A stretch of 64,000 nucleotides of DNA from Ardenticatenia bacterium. GTDB lineage: Bacteria > Chloroflexota > Anaerolineae > 4572-78 > NAK82. Both the position numbers and the translations under genes were made by a program. The stretch covers positions 29,254 to 93,253 of the forward strand of contig QEXY01000114.1 of assembly GCA_003130875.1 (NCBI GenBank), written 5' to 3'. The first letter of the stretch is position 1; every line of letters starts with the position of its first letter. The notes below the pieces were generated by a model. That model did not search any database. It saw only the letters and a list, made by a program, of their open reading frames with translations, and was not told the DNA's origin. Shown in pieces: positions 34,762 through 44,295 of this stretch.

Positions 34762-36324
34762 TTAAGGATTGTTGGGCTGGATAAAGGCGTCCACGCGCAC
34801 CGGCTGAGCGGGATGCGCTTCCGGCAGATGGAAGTCGGCGCCGACGATCACGCGCACGTCAACCTCGCTCTTGAGGTTAGGGCTGCGACGCACATTCTCC
34901 TCGGCCACGTTGAAGAGCTCGATGAGCACCTGGAGGGTATAGGTCTTGCCTGTGTAATCCACAATCACGGTGCGTGGATAATCGTTGCGATCAGCCAGGC
35001 CAAATTGGAGCACGTTAAAACCTTGCTGACGCAAGTATTCGGCGACAGCGAGCTCGAAGCCGATCTGTGGCGTACCGTTCTGCACCACCACTTTAGCGCC
35101 CTCCTGCTGCAAGGCAGCAGCCACTTCTGCCCGGCGCTGTGCCTCACGTGCCGCCTCTTCACGAGCACGCGCCAGCACCGCTGGGTCGGGCGTCGGAGTG
35201 GGTGCCACGGCCGGCCGTGAAGTGCCGAACAGCCGCTCGATGAGTGGACGGATGCGCTCGCGCACCGGCAACAAGACACGGGCACCGGTGTCGGTTCGGT
35301 AATCGACGGTCATCGTATGGTCGATCACCGCAGTCTCGATATGATCGCCCGAGATGCGATCTGCCAGCTTGGCCAGCTCCAGAATGTCGATCAACTGCAT
35401 ATCCGTTTGGACAGTGCCCGCCATGGTCACCCACAGCTCGGGGATCTTGGGAATGACATCGAGCGCCAACACTCGTTCGCGGATGGCCAGCAGCACTTGT
35501 TGCTGACGCCGTGCCCGGTCGAAGTCGGCGCCACGCGTGGCACGTGTACGCGCATATTTGAGCGCCGTATCACCGTCCATATGCTGCAGGCCCGCCTCGA
35601 TGTAAAACGGATCATAGCCATAATTCATGTCAGGATACTTGGGGTCGTCAATTGTCTCGGGAACATTGATGTCAATGCCGCCCAGGGTGTCGATGATGCG
35701 TCGGAACCCGTCGAAATCCACACGCACGTAGAAGTGCACCGGTACGCCCAAGTTATACTGCACAGTGCGCATAGCCAGTGCTGGCCCGCCACCTGGGTAC
35801 TTGTCCTTTTCCCCGAAATAGTAGGACATGTTTACCCGGTTCTCTCCATAGCCCGGGATGCTCACCCACAGGTCGCGCGGGATTGACAGCATGCTCGCCC
35901 GCGCGGCTGCCGGATCCACGCTGAGCAGGATCATAGTATCGGTGCGCGCGATCGACTCGCCGGGACGCTTGTCCACTCCCAACAACAGGATGTTGACTCG
36001 CTCTGACTCCTCCCAGTTGGGCAGCGCTTCTCCGGTCAGACCAGTGCTGGCCTCCGGATTGGTGGCGGCGCGCGGGTTAGGATAGACCTGTGTCACCGGA
36101 TTGAGCACCGGCAAGGTCAGATCCACATAAGGCAGCACTGGCAAATCAGCATATGCCACTGCATCCCGGACGGCAACATAGAAGAAATAACCCAGGTAGG
36201 CGCTGCCGATCAGGAAACCTGCCATCAGCATGATAATAATGAGCAGGAAAGGCGGAGATACGGAGGGAGATTTTCGTGCGGGCAACGACGCACCAGTAGT
36301 TTGTGCTCGTGTGTAAGTCGTCAT
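34762..36324 (-). CDS. LytR-CpsA-Psr (LCP) family protein
   Basis: 520 aa. A single N-terminal transmembrane helix (about 25-50) is followed by an LCP domain (about 105-280) with the conserved ILLLGVDKRPGE start, RTDTMILLSVDP and RDLWVSIPGYGENRVN arginines that bind polyprenyl-pyrophosphate, then a LytR_C domain (about 405-505). LCP enzymes attach glycopolymers to peptidoglycan or another envelope acceptor. A promoter lies immediately upstream, so close that the mRNA may be leaderless. acpS follows. Confidence 0.92.
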   Translation of the reverse strand: MTTYTRAQTTGASLPARKSPSVSPPFLLIIIMLMAGFLIGSAYLGYFFYVAVRDAVAYADLPVLPYVDLTLPVLNPVTQVYPNPRAATNPEASTGLTGEALPNWEESERVNILLLGVDKRPGESIARTDTMILLSVDPAAARASMLSIPRDLWVSIPGYGENRVNMSYYFGEKDKYPGGGPALAMRTVQYNLGVPVHFYVRVDFDGFRRIIDTLGGIDINVPETIDDPKYPDMNYGYDPFYIEAGLQHMDGDTALKYARTRATRGADFDRARRQQQVLLAIRERVLALDVIPKIPELWVTMAGTVQTDMQLIDILELAKLADRISGDHIETAVIDHTMTVDYRTDTGARVLLPVRERIRPLIERLFGTSRPAVAPTPTPDPAVLARAREEAAREAQRRAEVAAALQQEGAKVVVQNGTPQIGFELAVAEYLRQQGFNVLQFGLADRNDYPRTVIVDYTGKTYTLQVLIELFNVAEENVRRSPNLKSEVDVRVIVGADFHLPEAHPAQPVRVDAFIQPNNP

Positions 36325-36331
36325 AGCTCTT

Positions 36332-36359
36332 ATTATACCACAACCCCTGAGATGCGCAA
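36332..36359 (-). promoter_or_regulatory. Promoter of the LCP-acpS operon (extended -10)
   Basis: Minus strand TTGCGC (36359-36354), 16-base spacer, and TATAAT (36337-36332) in the context TGGTATAAT. The predicted start near 36325 is at the ATG itself (36324). Confidence 0.6.
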
Positions 36360-36426
36360 CATTGCGTAAGCGATTTGGCGGATGTCCCTGGTAAGGTCAA
36401 TTGTCCTCACATGACACAAACCGTGG

Positions 36427-36432
36427 TATAAT
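36427..36432 (+). promoter_or_regulatory. Extended -10 promoter of the cyclophilin-like gene
   Basis: TGGTATAAT at 36424-36432, about 45 bases before ATG 36478, divergent from the LCP promoter. The -35 region (TTGTCC at 36401) is poorly spaced. Confidence 0.5.
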
Positions 36433-36477
36433 CTTGGTATGTGTCAATTCCATTCGCCTAAAGAGGGGTAGGTTGCG

Positions 36478-36846
36478 ATGAATCAAATCACCATCACTGC
36501 GGGAGATGTTTCCTTGCCCGCCGAGCTGAACGATAGCCCGACCGCCCAGCTGATATGGAATGCCTTGCCTATCGAGGGACGTGCCAACCGCTGGGGAGAT
36601 GAAATCTACTTCGAGATTCCCGTCAAGACCGGCCAAGAGCCGGATGCACGGGAGGAGGTGGCCGTGGGTGAGCTGGGATATTGGCCGGTTGGCCATGCCT
36701 TTTGCATCTTCTTCGGCCCTACACCGGTTAGCACTGATGATCGCCCGCGCGCTTACAGCCCGGTCAACATCGTCGGGCATGTGGTCGGCGACGCCACCTT
36801 ATTCCGCAGTGTCAAGAGCGGGACGAAGGTGGTGCTCAGCAAGTAA
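36478..36846 (+). CDS. Cyclophilin-like fold protein
   Basis: 122 aa. The pattern (MNQITITAGDVSLPAEL, then NRWGDEIYFEIPV and VAVGELGYWPVGHAFCIFFG) is that of the small cyclophilin_like family related to TM1367, a beta-barrel resembling cyclophilin without demonstrated isomerase activity. ATG 36478 has the site AGAGGGG about ten bases upstream. The function is unknown and the gene is probably monocistronic or transcribed with the next pair. Confidence 0.85.
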   Translation: MNQITITAGDVSLPAELNDSPTAQLIWNALPIEGRANRWGDEIYFEIPVKTGQEPDAREEVAVGELGYWPVGHAFCIFFGPTPVSTDDRPRAYSPVNIVGHVVGDATLFRSVKSGTKVVLSK

Positions 36847-36928
36847 CCAAGGCTGGGTAATTGTGCTCTATGCGCATTCGCCCGGTCAAGTAACCCGCTT
36901 TCCCGTTGCTGTGTAAGGAGGTTTTGCC

Positions 36929-37237
36929 ATGCTCATCGTCCATGTCCACGTACGCGTCAAGTCGGAGTACGTCGAGACGTTTAAGGAAGCGACCATCCAG
37001 AACGCACGTCAAAGCGTCCAGGAACCTGGTATTGCTCGCTTCGACGTCGTCCAATCTGTTGAGGATCCCACGCGTTTCATCTTGGTGGAAGTTTACCGCA
37101 CGCCCGAGGATCCGGCGCGCCACAAGGAGACCACTCACTACAAAGTATGGCGTGACACGGTTGCCGAGATGATGGCCGAGCCGCGTACCAGCGTCCAATA
37201 CACCAACGTCTACCCGGATGATTCGGGATGGGGATGA
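36929..37237 (+). CDS. Antibiotic biosynthesis monooxygenase (ABM) domain protein
   Basis: 102-aa ferredoxin-like alpha/beta protein with typical ABM sequence: [19 protein letters not shown], then [20 protein letters not shown] and a His-containing [12 protein letters not shown]. Members (LsrG, YgiN-like) oxygenate quinones or isomerise signalling molecules without cofactors. AAGGAGG precedes the start. The iron alcohol dehydrogenase begins eight bases downstream, so the pair may process the same small carbonyl compound (inference). Confidence 0.88.
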   Translation: MLIVHVHVRVKSEYVETFKEATIQNARQSVQEPGIARFDVVQSVEDPTRFILVEVYRTPEDPARHKETTHYKVWRDTVAEMMAEPRTSVQYTNVYPDDSGWG

Positions 37238-37244
37238 GAGCGTG

Positions 37245-38399
37245 ATGGCCTTTGAATTTGCCACAGCAGGGCGTATCCTTTTCGGACGGGGCACGTTCCG
37301 CCAGGCAGGTCCCATTGCGGCGGGTATGGGGCGGCATGCACTGGTCGTCACCGGCCTGAGCGAGACGCTCACCCAGCCCTTGGTGGATCTGCTCCGGGAG
37401 CATAAGGTAGCTGCTACCCTCTTCTCCGTGTCACACGAACCCACTACTGAGCTGGTACTTTGGGGAGTGCAGCGCGCTCAAGAAGCCGGTTGCGACTTGG
37501 TGATCGGCATTGGGGGTGGCAGTGCCATTGACGCTAGCAAGGCAATTGCCGGGCTGCTCACCAACCCGGGCGATCTGTTTGACTATCTCGAGGTCATCGG
37601 CAAGGCGCAGGCGATCCGCGAACCGGCGGCACCGTTGATTGCTATTGCCACCACCGCCGGCACAGGTGCGGAGGTGACCCGCAATGCGGTTATCATCTCG
37701 CCGCAACATCGCGTCAAGGTCAGCATGCGCAGTCCATTGCTGCTGCCGCGCGTGGCGATAGTAGATCCCGAGTTGACCTATAGCGTGCCGCCTGCCGTCA
37801 CCGCTAGTACCGGTTTGGATGCGCTGACCCAAGTGCTGGAGCCGTATGTGTCCAGCCGCGCGAATGCTATGATCGATCCACTGGTGCGCGATGGCATGGC
37901 GCGTGCAGCGCGCTCGCTGCGACGTGCCTATGAACACGGAGATGATCCTGATGCGCGCGAGGATATGGCGCTGGTCAGCTTGTTCGGGGGCTTAGCCCTG
38001 GCGAATGCTGGCCTGGGTGCCGTCCACGGCTTTGCCGCGCCATTGGGCGGGATGCTCCAGGCACCCCATGGCGCTATCTGTGCACGTCTGTTACCGTTTG
38101 TGATGGAAGTCAACATCCGCGCGCTGCGCGCCCGCCAGCCGGATCATTACGCCCTGCCACGCTACGACGAGATCGCCCGCATCCTGACTGGTAACCCCCA
38201 GGCGGTTGCTGCCGACGGTATCGCCTGGGTGCACGAATTATGCCAGGTGCTGCGGATCCAACCTCTCTCCGCCTATGGCCTGACGCAGGACGACATTCCC
38301 AAGGTAGTGGAACGCGGCGCCGCCGCGAGCAGTATGAAGGGCAACCCCATTCCCCTCACGCCCGAAGAGATGACGGAGATCCTGACGCGCGCGCTGTGA
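37245..38399 (+). CDS. Iron-containing alcohol dehydrogenase
   Basis: About 384 aa. NAD-binding GIGGGSAIDASKAIA and ATTAGTGAEVTRNAVI in the N-domain. The metal-binding region of the C-domain is seen in GAVHGFAAPLGGMLQAPHGAICA with two His, preceded by the Asp-containing TASTGLDALTQVLE. Type III ADHs oxidise or reduce varied alcohols/aldehydes. The start ATG 37245 lies just after the ABM stop. Confidence 0.93.
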   Translation: MAFEFATAGRILFGRGTFRQAGPIAAGMGRHALVVTGLSETLTQPLVDLLREHKVAATLFSVSHEPTTELVLWGVQRAQEAGCDLVIGIGGGSAIDASKAIAGLLTNPGDLFDYLEVIGKAQAIREPAAPLIAIATTAGTGAEVTRNAVIISPQHRVKVSMRSPLLLPRVAIVDPELTYSVPPAVTASTGLDALTQVLEPYVSSRANAMIDPLVRDGMARAARSLRRAYEHGDDPDAREDMALVSLFGGLALANAGLGAVHGFAAPLGGMLQAPHGAICARLLPFVMEVNIRALRARQPDHYALPRYDEIARILTGNPQAVAADGIAWVHELCQVLRIQPLSAYGLTQDDIPKVVERGAAASSMKGNPIPLTPEEMTEILTRAL

Positions 38400-38452
38400 C
38401 CTTGCCCTGCGTCAAATGCGTGGGCAAGCGGGAACATCCTTCTAAAAAAGTT

Positions 38453-38487
38453 GGCAGATCAGATGAGACCACCTCATCTGATCTGCC
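38453..38487 (-). terminator. Rho-independent terminator for the amrB-moeA operon
   Basis: A 15-bp perfect stem (arms GGCAGATCAGATGAG / CTCATCTGATCTGCC) with a five-base loop. On the minus strand it is followed by AACTTTTTTAG, a usable U tract. It lies about 135 bases beyond the moeA stop and may also slow transcription from the alcohol-dehydrogenase side. Confidence 0.65.
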
Positions 38488-38620
38488 GCTATGTCGTATC
38501 CGGCGACTCCAATCCCCAGGCCAGTGAGCGGTCGCCTGAACTCACTGCACCCTTATAATACCATATTTCATCCAAAAAGGCAATACAGAAATTGGTAACT
38601 TGTGCTCTAAATCACGTAAC

Positions 38621-39892
38621 TTAGAACACTCCTTCGGGCCAGTCGAGCATCCACACCTCGACGGTGCTGCCAGATGGCAGGAAGGTGACATCTTCAGGCA
38701 CCACTGCCAACCCGTTTGCCCACACCAACGATGAGAGGATGCCGGAACCCTGCACCTGCACATCGCTGCCGCGCGTGGTGACGTGATAGCCATCCGCCTC
38801 GCGGCGCACCCGTGCGCGCATAAAATGACGCCGCCCGCTGTTGCGTACGTCTTCATCCAGGATCGCTATGACCGATGGTTTGCGCCAGTCGACACGACCG
38901 CCTAGCTTGAGGATGGCTGGCCGCGCAAACACCTCAAATGCCACCACCGCTGCGACCGGGTTGCCCGGCAGACCCAGCAACGGCACGCCACGCACATGTC
39001 CGAACGCCAGCGGCTTGCCCGGTTTGATGGCCACCTGCCAGAAAATCATCTCACCCTCGGCGGCGAGCACGTGTTTCACCATATCGAAGTCACCCACCGA
39101 GACCCCCGCCGAGGTGAGGAAAAGGTCGGCGCCCTGATCTAGGCCAACGCGGATCTTCGCGGTGAGCGACTCAGGCGTGTCGCGGGCGATGCCTAGTGGC
39201 AATGGAATGCCCCCATAACGGCGCACCAACGCAATGGCAGTGTACTCGTTTGAGTTGCGAATCTTGCCAGGTGTCACCGGTTCGCCCACGTCCACCAGTT
39301 CGTCTCCGGTCGCCAGTATGGCGACGCGCGGACGGCGAAATACGCGCACCGTGGGATATCCCATCGCTGCCAGCACGCCGATATCGGCTGGTCGCAATGC
39401 ATGCCCTGCACGGAGCACCACCTGCCCTTGGCGGATGTCCTCGCCGGCCAGGCGCACGTTGTCGCCGCGCCGAACCGCGGCGTAGATGCGAACCTGCACG
39501 CGTCCCTGGTCGGTGTCCTCAAAGGGCACCACCGCGTCACTCCCTGGCGGCATAGGCGCACCGGTCATAATGCGCATTGCCGTGCCGGCTGTGACCTCAC
39601 TTTGGGGCACGCTGCCCGCTGCTACCTCGCCGATCACATGGAGCATGGCCGGAGCGGCACGACTGGCGCCCGCCACGTCGGTCGCGCGCACAGCATATCC
39701 GTCCATTGCGGCGTTGACGAAAGGAGGGATGTCCAACGGTGAGACGACATCCTCGATGAGCACCCGGTTCAGCGCCTCGGTGATAGGTACCGTCTCACCA
39801 TCAAGTGGGGAGATACAACGCAGGATGTATTCCAACGCCTCATCCACGCTGATGTGCTGGACGGGCAGTCCGTCATCCGAGCATGGATACAT
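38621..39892 (-). CDS. moeA: Molybdopterin molybdenumtransferase
   Basis: About 423 aa from ATG 39892. The MoeA signature is complete: PPFVNAAMDGYAV, TGAPMPPGSDAVVPFE, ATGDELVDVGEPVTPGKIRNSN, TSAGVSVGDFDMV and GLPGNPVAAVVAFEVF. It inserts molybdate into adenylylated molybdopterin. The start overlaps the upstream amrB stop by 20 bases. No other moa/mob genes or molybdoenzymes are in the window. Confidence 0.95.
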   Translation of the reverse strand: MYPCSDDGLPVQHISVDEALEYILRCISPLDGETVPITEALNRVLIEDVVSPLDIPPFVNAAMDGYAVRATDVAGASRAAPAMLHVIGEVAAGSVPQSEVTAGTAMRIMTGAPMPPGSDAVVPFEDTDQGRVQVRIYAAVRRGDNVRLAGEDIRQGQVVLRAGHALRPADIGVLAAMGYPTVRVFRRPRVAILATGDELVDVGEPVTPGKIRNSNEYTAIALVRRYGGIPLPLGIARDTPESLTAKIRVGLDQGADLFLTSAGVSVGDFDMVKHVLAAEGEMIFWQVAIKPGKPLAFGHVRGVPLLGLPGNPVAAVVAFEVFARPAILKLGGRVDWRKPSVIAILDEDVRNSGRRHFMRARVRREADGYHVTTRGSDVQVQGSGILSSLVWANGLAVVPEDVTFLPSGSTVEVWMLDWPEGVF

Positions 39893-41123
39893 TGTGAAAC
39901 ACCACTCCGCAAATGGAAACAAAAGAGGTGTTCTGTGCATCCGCTGGGCAGCGCGCATATCCGGTGAGGACGCCGACGCTGCCCTCGGCTAGCATGCGCA
40001 GGGTCATGTAGATGGGAGGCAAACCACAAATGTTGCGCTGATTGCCCTCGTGTGCGACCATCTGATAAAATGCCTCAGCATCCACGCGTAGGACGGTCTG
40101 GAGGAGCATTTCATCTGCCGCTTGTAGGCGTAGGTAGCGCACATAGTCCACCGGAAAAGGATCTCCGAAAGCTGGCCCGACGTGCGCCAGATCCGCCGCT
40201 GCGACGACCAGCGTGCGTCGCCCAGCGGTCGCAGTGCGCAAGGTTTCCAGAGCAGCGTTGAGGGTGGAATCTTCCGCGGGTGAACGTCTGTCCTCGATGA
40301 ATTGGTGAAACGAGCCACACAGGATGGGCACCAGGGCGCACGGTTCACCACCACGCATATGATGCAGCCAGACCGCCGCCAGCTCGATGGAGTGCTCGCC
40401 CCGATGGTTGATTTCCTCGCAAAAGGCAGCTTCCTCTCCAATTGCTGTTGCCACCGCATCGACCACTTCGCGCGCCGTCGGCAGTATGCCGTAGGGTGTG
40501 GCGTAGTTCTGCCGTGTGGGCGTGATCAAGCTGCGATGGCCGTTATGATCGGTGCCGAAAATGATCACCAGCTCAGCCGCACGGACCGCTGCCGCAGCGG
40601 CCTGCCACACCTGTGCATACGTCGGCCCGCCACGCTGATAATCGATGTGAGGGCTGATCAGACCGACGACGGTGCCGCCTGTGACTGTGGACGTGCCGTC
40701 CTGACCAGCCGCTGCCAGATAGCCGTCCAGCAGGCGGCGCAGCGCATCGGGTTCGGCGGGGTAGCCATCTCCAGCCAGGGCCATGTCACGCGCCGGCGCA
40801 GTGCGGTAGCGTTGCACAGCCTGCTGATACGAATGTGCATAACGCTCGTTGTCTAACAGAAGCGCGTTATCGAGATGCTCAAGCAGTTGGTGGATGATCT
40901 CACGCGGCACATCCAGGCCAGTGCGCACAAGCAGGGCAGCGTGCAGTTCGTCCACCTCGCGTGAACCATCCAGCATGGCAAGCAGGGGCGCCAACGCTTG
41001 TGGCATCACAACCGTGAGGTCGCTCAGCCGCAGCGGGTCACGCAGCAACAACAAGGGACGCCCTCCATCGTGAAAAGGGCGCACATCTACAACGCGCAAC
41101 TTTGGCTTCATCGTGTTGGTCAT
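39873..41123 (-). CDS. amrB: Memo/AmrB family protein (AmmeMemoRadiSam system protein B)
   Basis: About 416 aa. Residues about 145-416 form a Memo domain with the conserved LISPHIDYQRGG, FGTDHNGH, EHSIELAAVWLHHM, CGSFH and ADLAHVGPAFGD segments that carry the His/Asp/Cys metal site. The first 100 residues look like a PqqD-type small winged helix. Memo proteins usually occur with AmmA and a radical-SAM partner; neither is next to this gene. It lies between glgC and moeA on the same strand. Confidence 0.88.
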   Translation of the reverse strand: MTNTMKPKLRVVDVRPFHDGGRPLLLLRDPLRLSDLTVVMPQALAPLLAMLDGSREVDELHAALLVRTGLDVPREIIHQLLEHLDNALLLDNERYAHSYQQAVQRYRTAPARDMALAGDGYPAEPDALRRLLDGYLAAAGQDGTSTVTGGTVVGLISPHIDYQRGGPTYAQVWQAAAAAVRAAELVIIFGTDHNGHRSLITPTRQNYATPYGILPTAREVVDAVATAIGEEAAFCEEINHRGEHSIELAAVWLHHMRGGEPCALVPILCGSFHQFIEDRRSPAEDSTLNAALETLRTATAGRRTLVVAAADLAHVGPAFGDPFPVDYVRYLRLQAADEMLLQTVLRVDAEAFYQMVAHEGNQRNICGLPPIYMTLRMLAEGSVGVLTGYARCPADAQNTSFVSICGVVFHNVSMLG

Positions 41124-41151
41124 GGTTGCTTCCACACCACTATGTGAGGGG

Positions 41152-42399
41152 TCAGATCGTCCGACCCGACTCGACCGTCAACGTAGGGAAGTCCGACTCG
41201 CGCCGGAAGGGTTGCACTACCACATTGCGCCCCAGGCGGATGCCGGACGGCAAATGGACACCCTTGCCGATGACGGTCAGACCTGTGTTTAACACGTGGG
41301 GCAACGCTTGATTGGGTGTGTTATCGTCGCTGTCCCCAATGACCACACCTTCAGGAATGTACACCTCTTTGTCGATAATAGCGCGGTCGATGACAACATT
41401 TGGCCCCACCCAGGTGTCGTTCATGATGATCGAGTCGCGCACGATGGCGCCTTCGGAAATATACACCCCGGGCGAGATGACAGAGCGCTCCACAACGCCC
41501 TCCACGATACACCCGTTGGAAAGCAAGTTGCCGCCCACCTGAGCGCGTGGCCCGATCTTGGCGGGTGGACGCTCCTCGCTGCGCGTGTGGATTACCCAAT
41601 CTGGGTCGTAGAGATCGAGTGCAGGGCTTTCGCCCAACAGGGCCATATTTGCCTCCCAGTAGGCTTGCAGCGTGCCGATGTCGGCCCAGTAACCTTCGAA
41701 GGGATAGGCAAACACACGATGCGTCTTGATGAGAGCCGGCAGGACATCCCGTCCGAAGTCCAGCCGCGCGTTGCCCTCATCTCCGGTCAGGCAGTCCACC
41801 AAGACCGGGTAACGGAAGACATAGATCCCCATCGAGGCGAGGTTGGAAATGGGACGGCGCGGTTTCTCCTCGAAATAGACCACGCGGTTCTCGGCGTCCA
41901 GCGTGACGATGCCGAAACGATACGCTTCGAACGGGCTGACGCGCCGCACCGCGATGGTCACATCTGCCTTGTTTTCCTCGTGGAAGCGCAGCATCGGACG
42001 ATAGTCCATCTTATACACGTGGTCGCCTGCCAAGATGAGCACAGTGTTGACGCGTTGCTCTTCAACGAAGTCGAGGTGATAGCGCACGGCATCGGCGGTG
42101 CCGCGTTGCCAGCTCGCCTGACCGCCGCGCGATACGTAGGGCTGTAGCAGGCGCACCCCTCCTTGGGAACGGTCGAGATCCCATGGCTTGCCCACACCCA
42201 CATGCTCGTTGAGCGAACGGGGCATATACTGGGTGAGCAGGGCGACGTTGAAGATGTCCGAATTCACACAATTAGACAGCGTGAAGTCAATGATGCGATA
42301 TTTGCCACCGAATGGAATAGCGGGTTCGGAGCGCGTCGCCGTCAGTACGCTCAACGCCTCGCTGGCACCGCCCGCCATGATCATTGCCAAGACCTTCAT
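41152..42399 (-). CDS. glgC: Glucose-1-phosphate adenylyltransferase
   Basis: 415 aa from ATG 42399, six bases after GAGGAGG. Typical GlgC features are [51 protein letters not shown] and a C-terminal left-handed beta-helix. The N-terminal nucleotide loop is [13 protein letters not shown] rather than the usual GGxGxRLxPLT, a divergent form. The enzyme makes ADP-glucose for glycogen. No glgA or glgB is adjacent. Confidence 0.92.
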   Translation of the reverse strand: MKVLAMIMAGGASEALSVLTATRSEPAIPFGGKYRIIDFTLSNCVNSDIFNVALLTQYMPRSLNEHVGVGKPWDLDRSQGGVRLLQPYVSRGGQASWQRGTADAVRYHLDFVEEQRVNTVLILAGDHVYKMDYRPMLRFHEENKADVTIAVRRVSPFEAYRFGIVTLDAENRVVYFEEKPRRPISNLASMGIYVFRYPVLVDCLTGDEGNARLDFGRDVLPALIKTHRVFAYPFEGYWADIGTLQAYWEANMALLGESPALDLYDPDWVIHTRSEERPPAKIGPRAQVGGNLLSNGCIVEGVVERSVISPGVYISEGAIVRDSIIMNDTWVGPNVVIDRAIIDKEVYIPEGVVIGDSDDNTPNQALPHVLNTGLTVIGKGVHLPSGIRLGRNVVVQPFRRESDFPTLTVESGRTI

Positions 42400-42445
42400 C
42401 CCCTCCTCCTCACGCATCCGTCGTGGACGGCTGCTCTATGTCCTG

Positions 42446-42475
42446 AGTATAGCACACCCCGCAACCGAGCGGCAA
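42446..42475 (-). promoter_or_regulatory. Promoter of glgC
   Basis: Minus strand TTGCCG (42475-42470), 18-base spacer, TATACT (42451-42446) with extended TGC. It lies about 45 bases upstream of the glgC start. Confidence 0.5.
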
Positions 42476-42592
42476 CTGGGGCATACTTGTGCCAGGAGAT
42501 CGTTACCGGGTGGTTGAGGCGATTTTGACAAAGGGCGGCGCTCCTCGCATCCACGGGTTGTGGAAACAACTCCAACAGGAGGAGCACCGTCT

Positions 42593-42900
42593 ATGACCGA
42601 ACGGACTCATCGGGAAGGATACGCGGTGCACTTGGTGAAGGCGAGGGAGCAGTTGGTACATGCATATCACAAGTTGAGCAGCATCCGCGCCACGGCGCGA
42701 ATGTGGCGCACCGCGCGTCCGGTGGCGCGCGATCAGGCTGAGGGAACGGCAGGGCTGCAGGACCGCTCGCGCCGCCCGCACACTGCACCACGCCGCACGT
42801 CGGCGGAGTGGGAACAGCTGGTGGTGCCGGCCCATCAAACGACGGGTCTGGGGCGACGTCTGGCGTTGTACGTGCCATCGCGCCGTGGGAGAGCAGTTCA
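42593..42900 (+). pseudogene. Truncated IS481-type transposase remnant
   Basis: From ATG 42593 (AGGAGGAG upstream) the frame encodes the N-terminal helix-turn-helix part of an IS481/IS3-like transposase: HKLSSIRATARMW, then GTAGLQDRSRRPHTAPRRT and TGLGRRLALYV. The usual HTH middle is eroded and the rve catalytic domain is absent. The frame runs into unrelated sequence by about 42900. It is a fossil of an insertion between glgC and the IclR-controlled ABC operon. Confidence 0.65.
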
Positions 42901-43087
42901 GGCCGCTTATTCATGCGCGCGGCTCGGTTTACACATTTCGTTTCTCTTCTTTGCTCATCGGGTTCCCTTATGGCATCCCCTCACGGAAAAAATGAAAATC
43001 CTTGCGTTAAAATATAGCAGATTGACTTGTCCTTTGGCCATGAGGATGGCATTCTCTGGTGAGTAAATGGGAGGTCCGGATGAAACG

Positions 43088-43123
43088 AACCTGGTGAGCT
43101 TCCTGCGGGAAGCTCACCAGGTT
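43088..43123 (-). terminator. Long perfect hairpin at the end of the ABC operon
   Basis: A 16-bp near-perfect stem (arms AACCTGGTGAGCTTCC / GGGAAGCTCACCAGGTT) with a short loop, about 50 bases beyond the rbsB-like stop. On the minus strand it is followed by CGTTTCATC, only a weak U tract, so it may stabilise the mRNA end or terminate with low efficiency. Confidence 0.5.
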
Positions 43124-43169
43124 GCTGAGAGCCCGAGCTGGGCATATTCACCCGATAGCTAATCCGAGC

Positions 43170-44126
43170 TTAGAACACGCTATCCGGGTTATAAAATTTG
43201 ATGACGTTGTCCTTGGTGATGAGCGGGGAGGGCAGGATAGTGTCCTTGGGCGGCTCTGCACCTGCCAAGATCGCCATCAGACGATGGAACGCCGCACGCC
43301 CAATCTGATCCGAGTTGTTCAGACCAGTGCAGGCATAGTTGGAGCCTTCGGTCATAATGGCGACCAAAGCTGCCTTCTCACCGTCCACGCCGCACAGGAA
43401 CATCTCGTCGCTGCGGCCAGCATCAGCAATGGCCTTCTGAGCACCCAGACACATCGAGTCGTTTTCGCAGAAGACCGCATCGATCTTGTCGAATTTGGCC
43501 AGCATGTTTTCCATCAGCTTATAGCCGCCATCGGAGCTCCAGCCACCCCAATCAGGAGCCATCTCTACCCGGATCTCTGTCTTTTGTACCACGGAGAGCA
43601 TTCCGTTCGTGCGATCGAGGCCGATGCTGTTGTCTGCTGGTCCGCCGCGTAGCACGACGAGGAGACCCTTGCCGCCTAGGCGCTCCGCTATGTACTGTCC
43701 ATCCTGCACACCTATGCCATAGTTGTCGGGACCGACCCAGCTGGTATAGTTACCACCTTTCAGCTTGCGGTCCACCAAAACCACCGGGATACCCGCTTTC
43801 TCGATAGCCTCCAGGGCAGCCGGGGCAGCCTCCAGCCACGCACCGCTGAGGATAATACCGTCTACGCCCTTGGCAATCACGTCTTCAACGTCTGAGGTCA
43901 ACTTCTCGGCATCACCATTGGCGTCGGTGCTGATCACCTCAATGTTGCGATAGACGGCCGCCTCTTCCTTGACTGCCTTGTCCATACCAATGAAGTAGGG
44001 GCAGCACTGTGAGAAATTCACCATAGCAATGCGGATAACTTTTCCCTGGGCCATGGCCATTGGCGCCGCACCTGCGACAACCAAGGCAATCGCTACGAGG
44101 ATGCCGAAAACCACCGTTCGCTTCAT
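43170..44126 (-). CDS. Sugar ABC transporter substrate-binding protein (RbsB family)
   Basis: 318 aa. A signal peptide (about 1-26, cleavage after AMAQ) precedes a periplasmic-binding-protein type 1 fold. DGIILSGAWLEAAPAALEAI and GIPVVLVDRKLKG match the ribose/galactose-type family, and residues VFCENDSMCLGAQKA are in the hinge region. The ligand is unknown. Last gene of iclR-aldh-rbsA-rbsC-rbsB; AAGGAGGG precedes the start. It has several Cys residues, unusual for an exported binding protein. Confidence 0.9.
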   Translation of the reverse strand: MKRTVVFGILVAIALVVAGAAPMAMAQGKVIRIAMVNFSQCCPYFIGMDKAVKEEAAVYRNIEVISTDANGDAEKLTSDVEDVIAKGVDGIILSGAWLEAAPAALEAIEKAGIPVVLVDRKLKGGNYTSWVGPDNYGIGVQDGQYIAERLGGKGLLVVLRGGPADNSIGLDRTNGMLSVVQKTEIRVEMAPDWGGWSSDGGYKLMENMLAKFDKIDAVFCENDSMCLGAQKAIADAGRSDEMFLCGVDGEKAALVAIMTEGSNYACTGLNNSDQIGRAAFHRLMAILAGAEPPKDTILPSPLITKDNVIKFYNPDSVF

Positions 44127-44295
44127 AGTTTGATCCCTCCTTGATCAAAGTTAAAAAATCTCGCTATTGAGCTATATGGATATGGAATTACATGTGTTGT
44201 ATATCTGGTCTGCCCGCTCTTGATCACCCCCCCTTTTTCATTGTATCGTCCGCCTCCTCCCCGTTGGAAGGGAGGATACAGACCTGTACCGCCTA

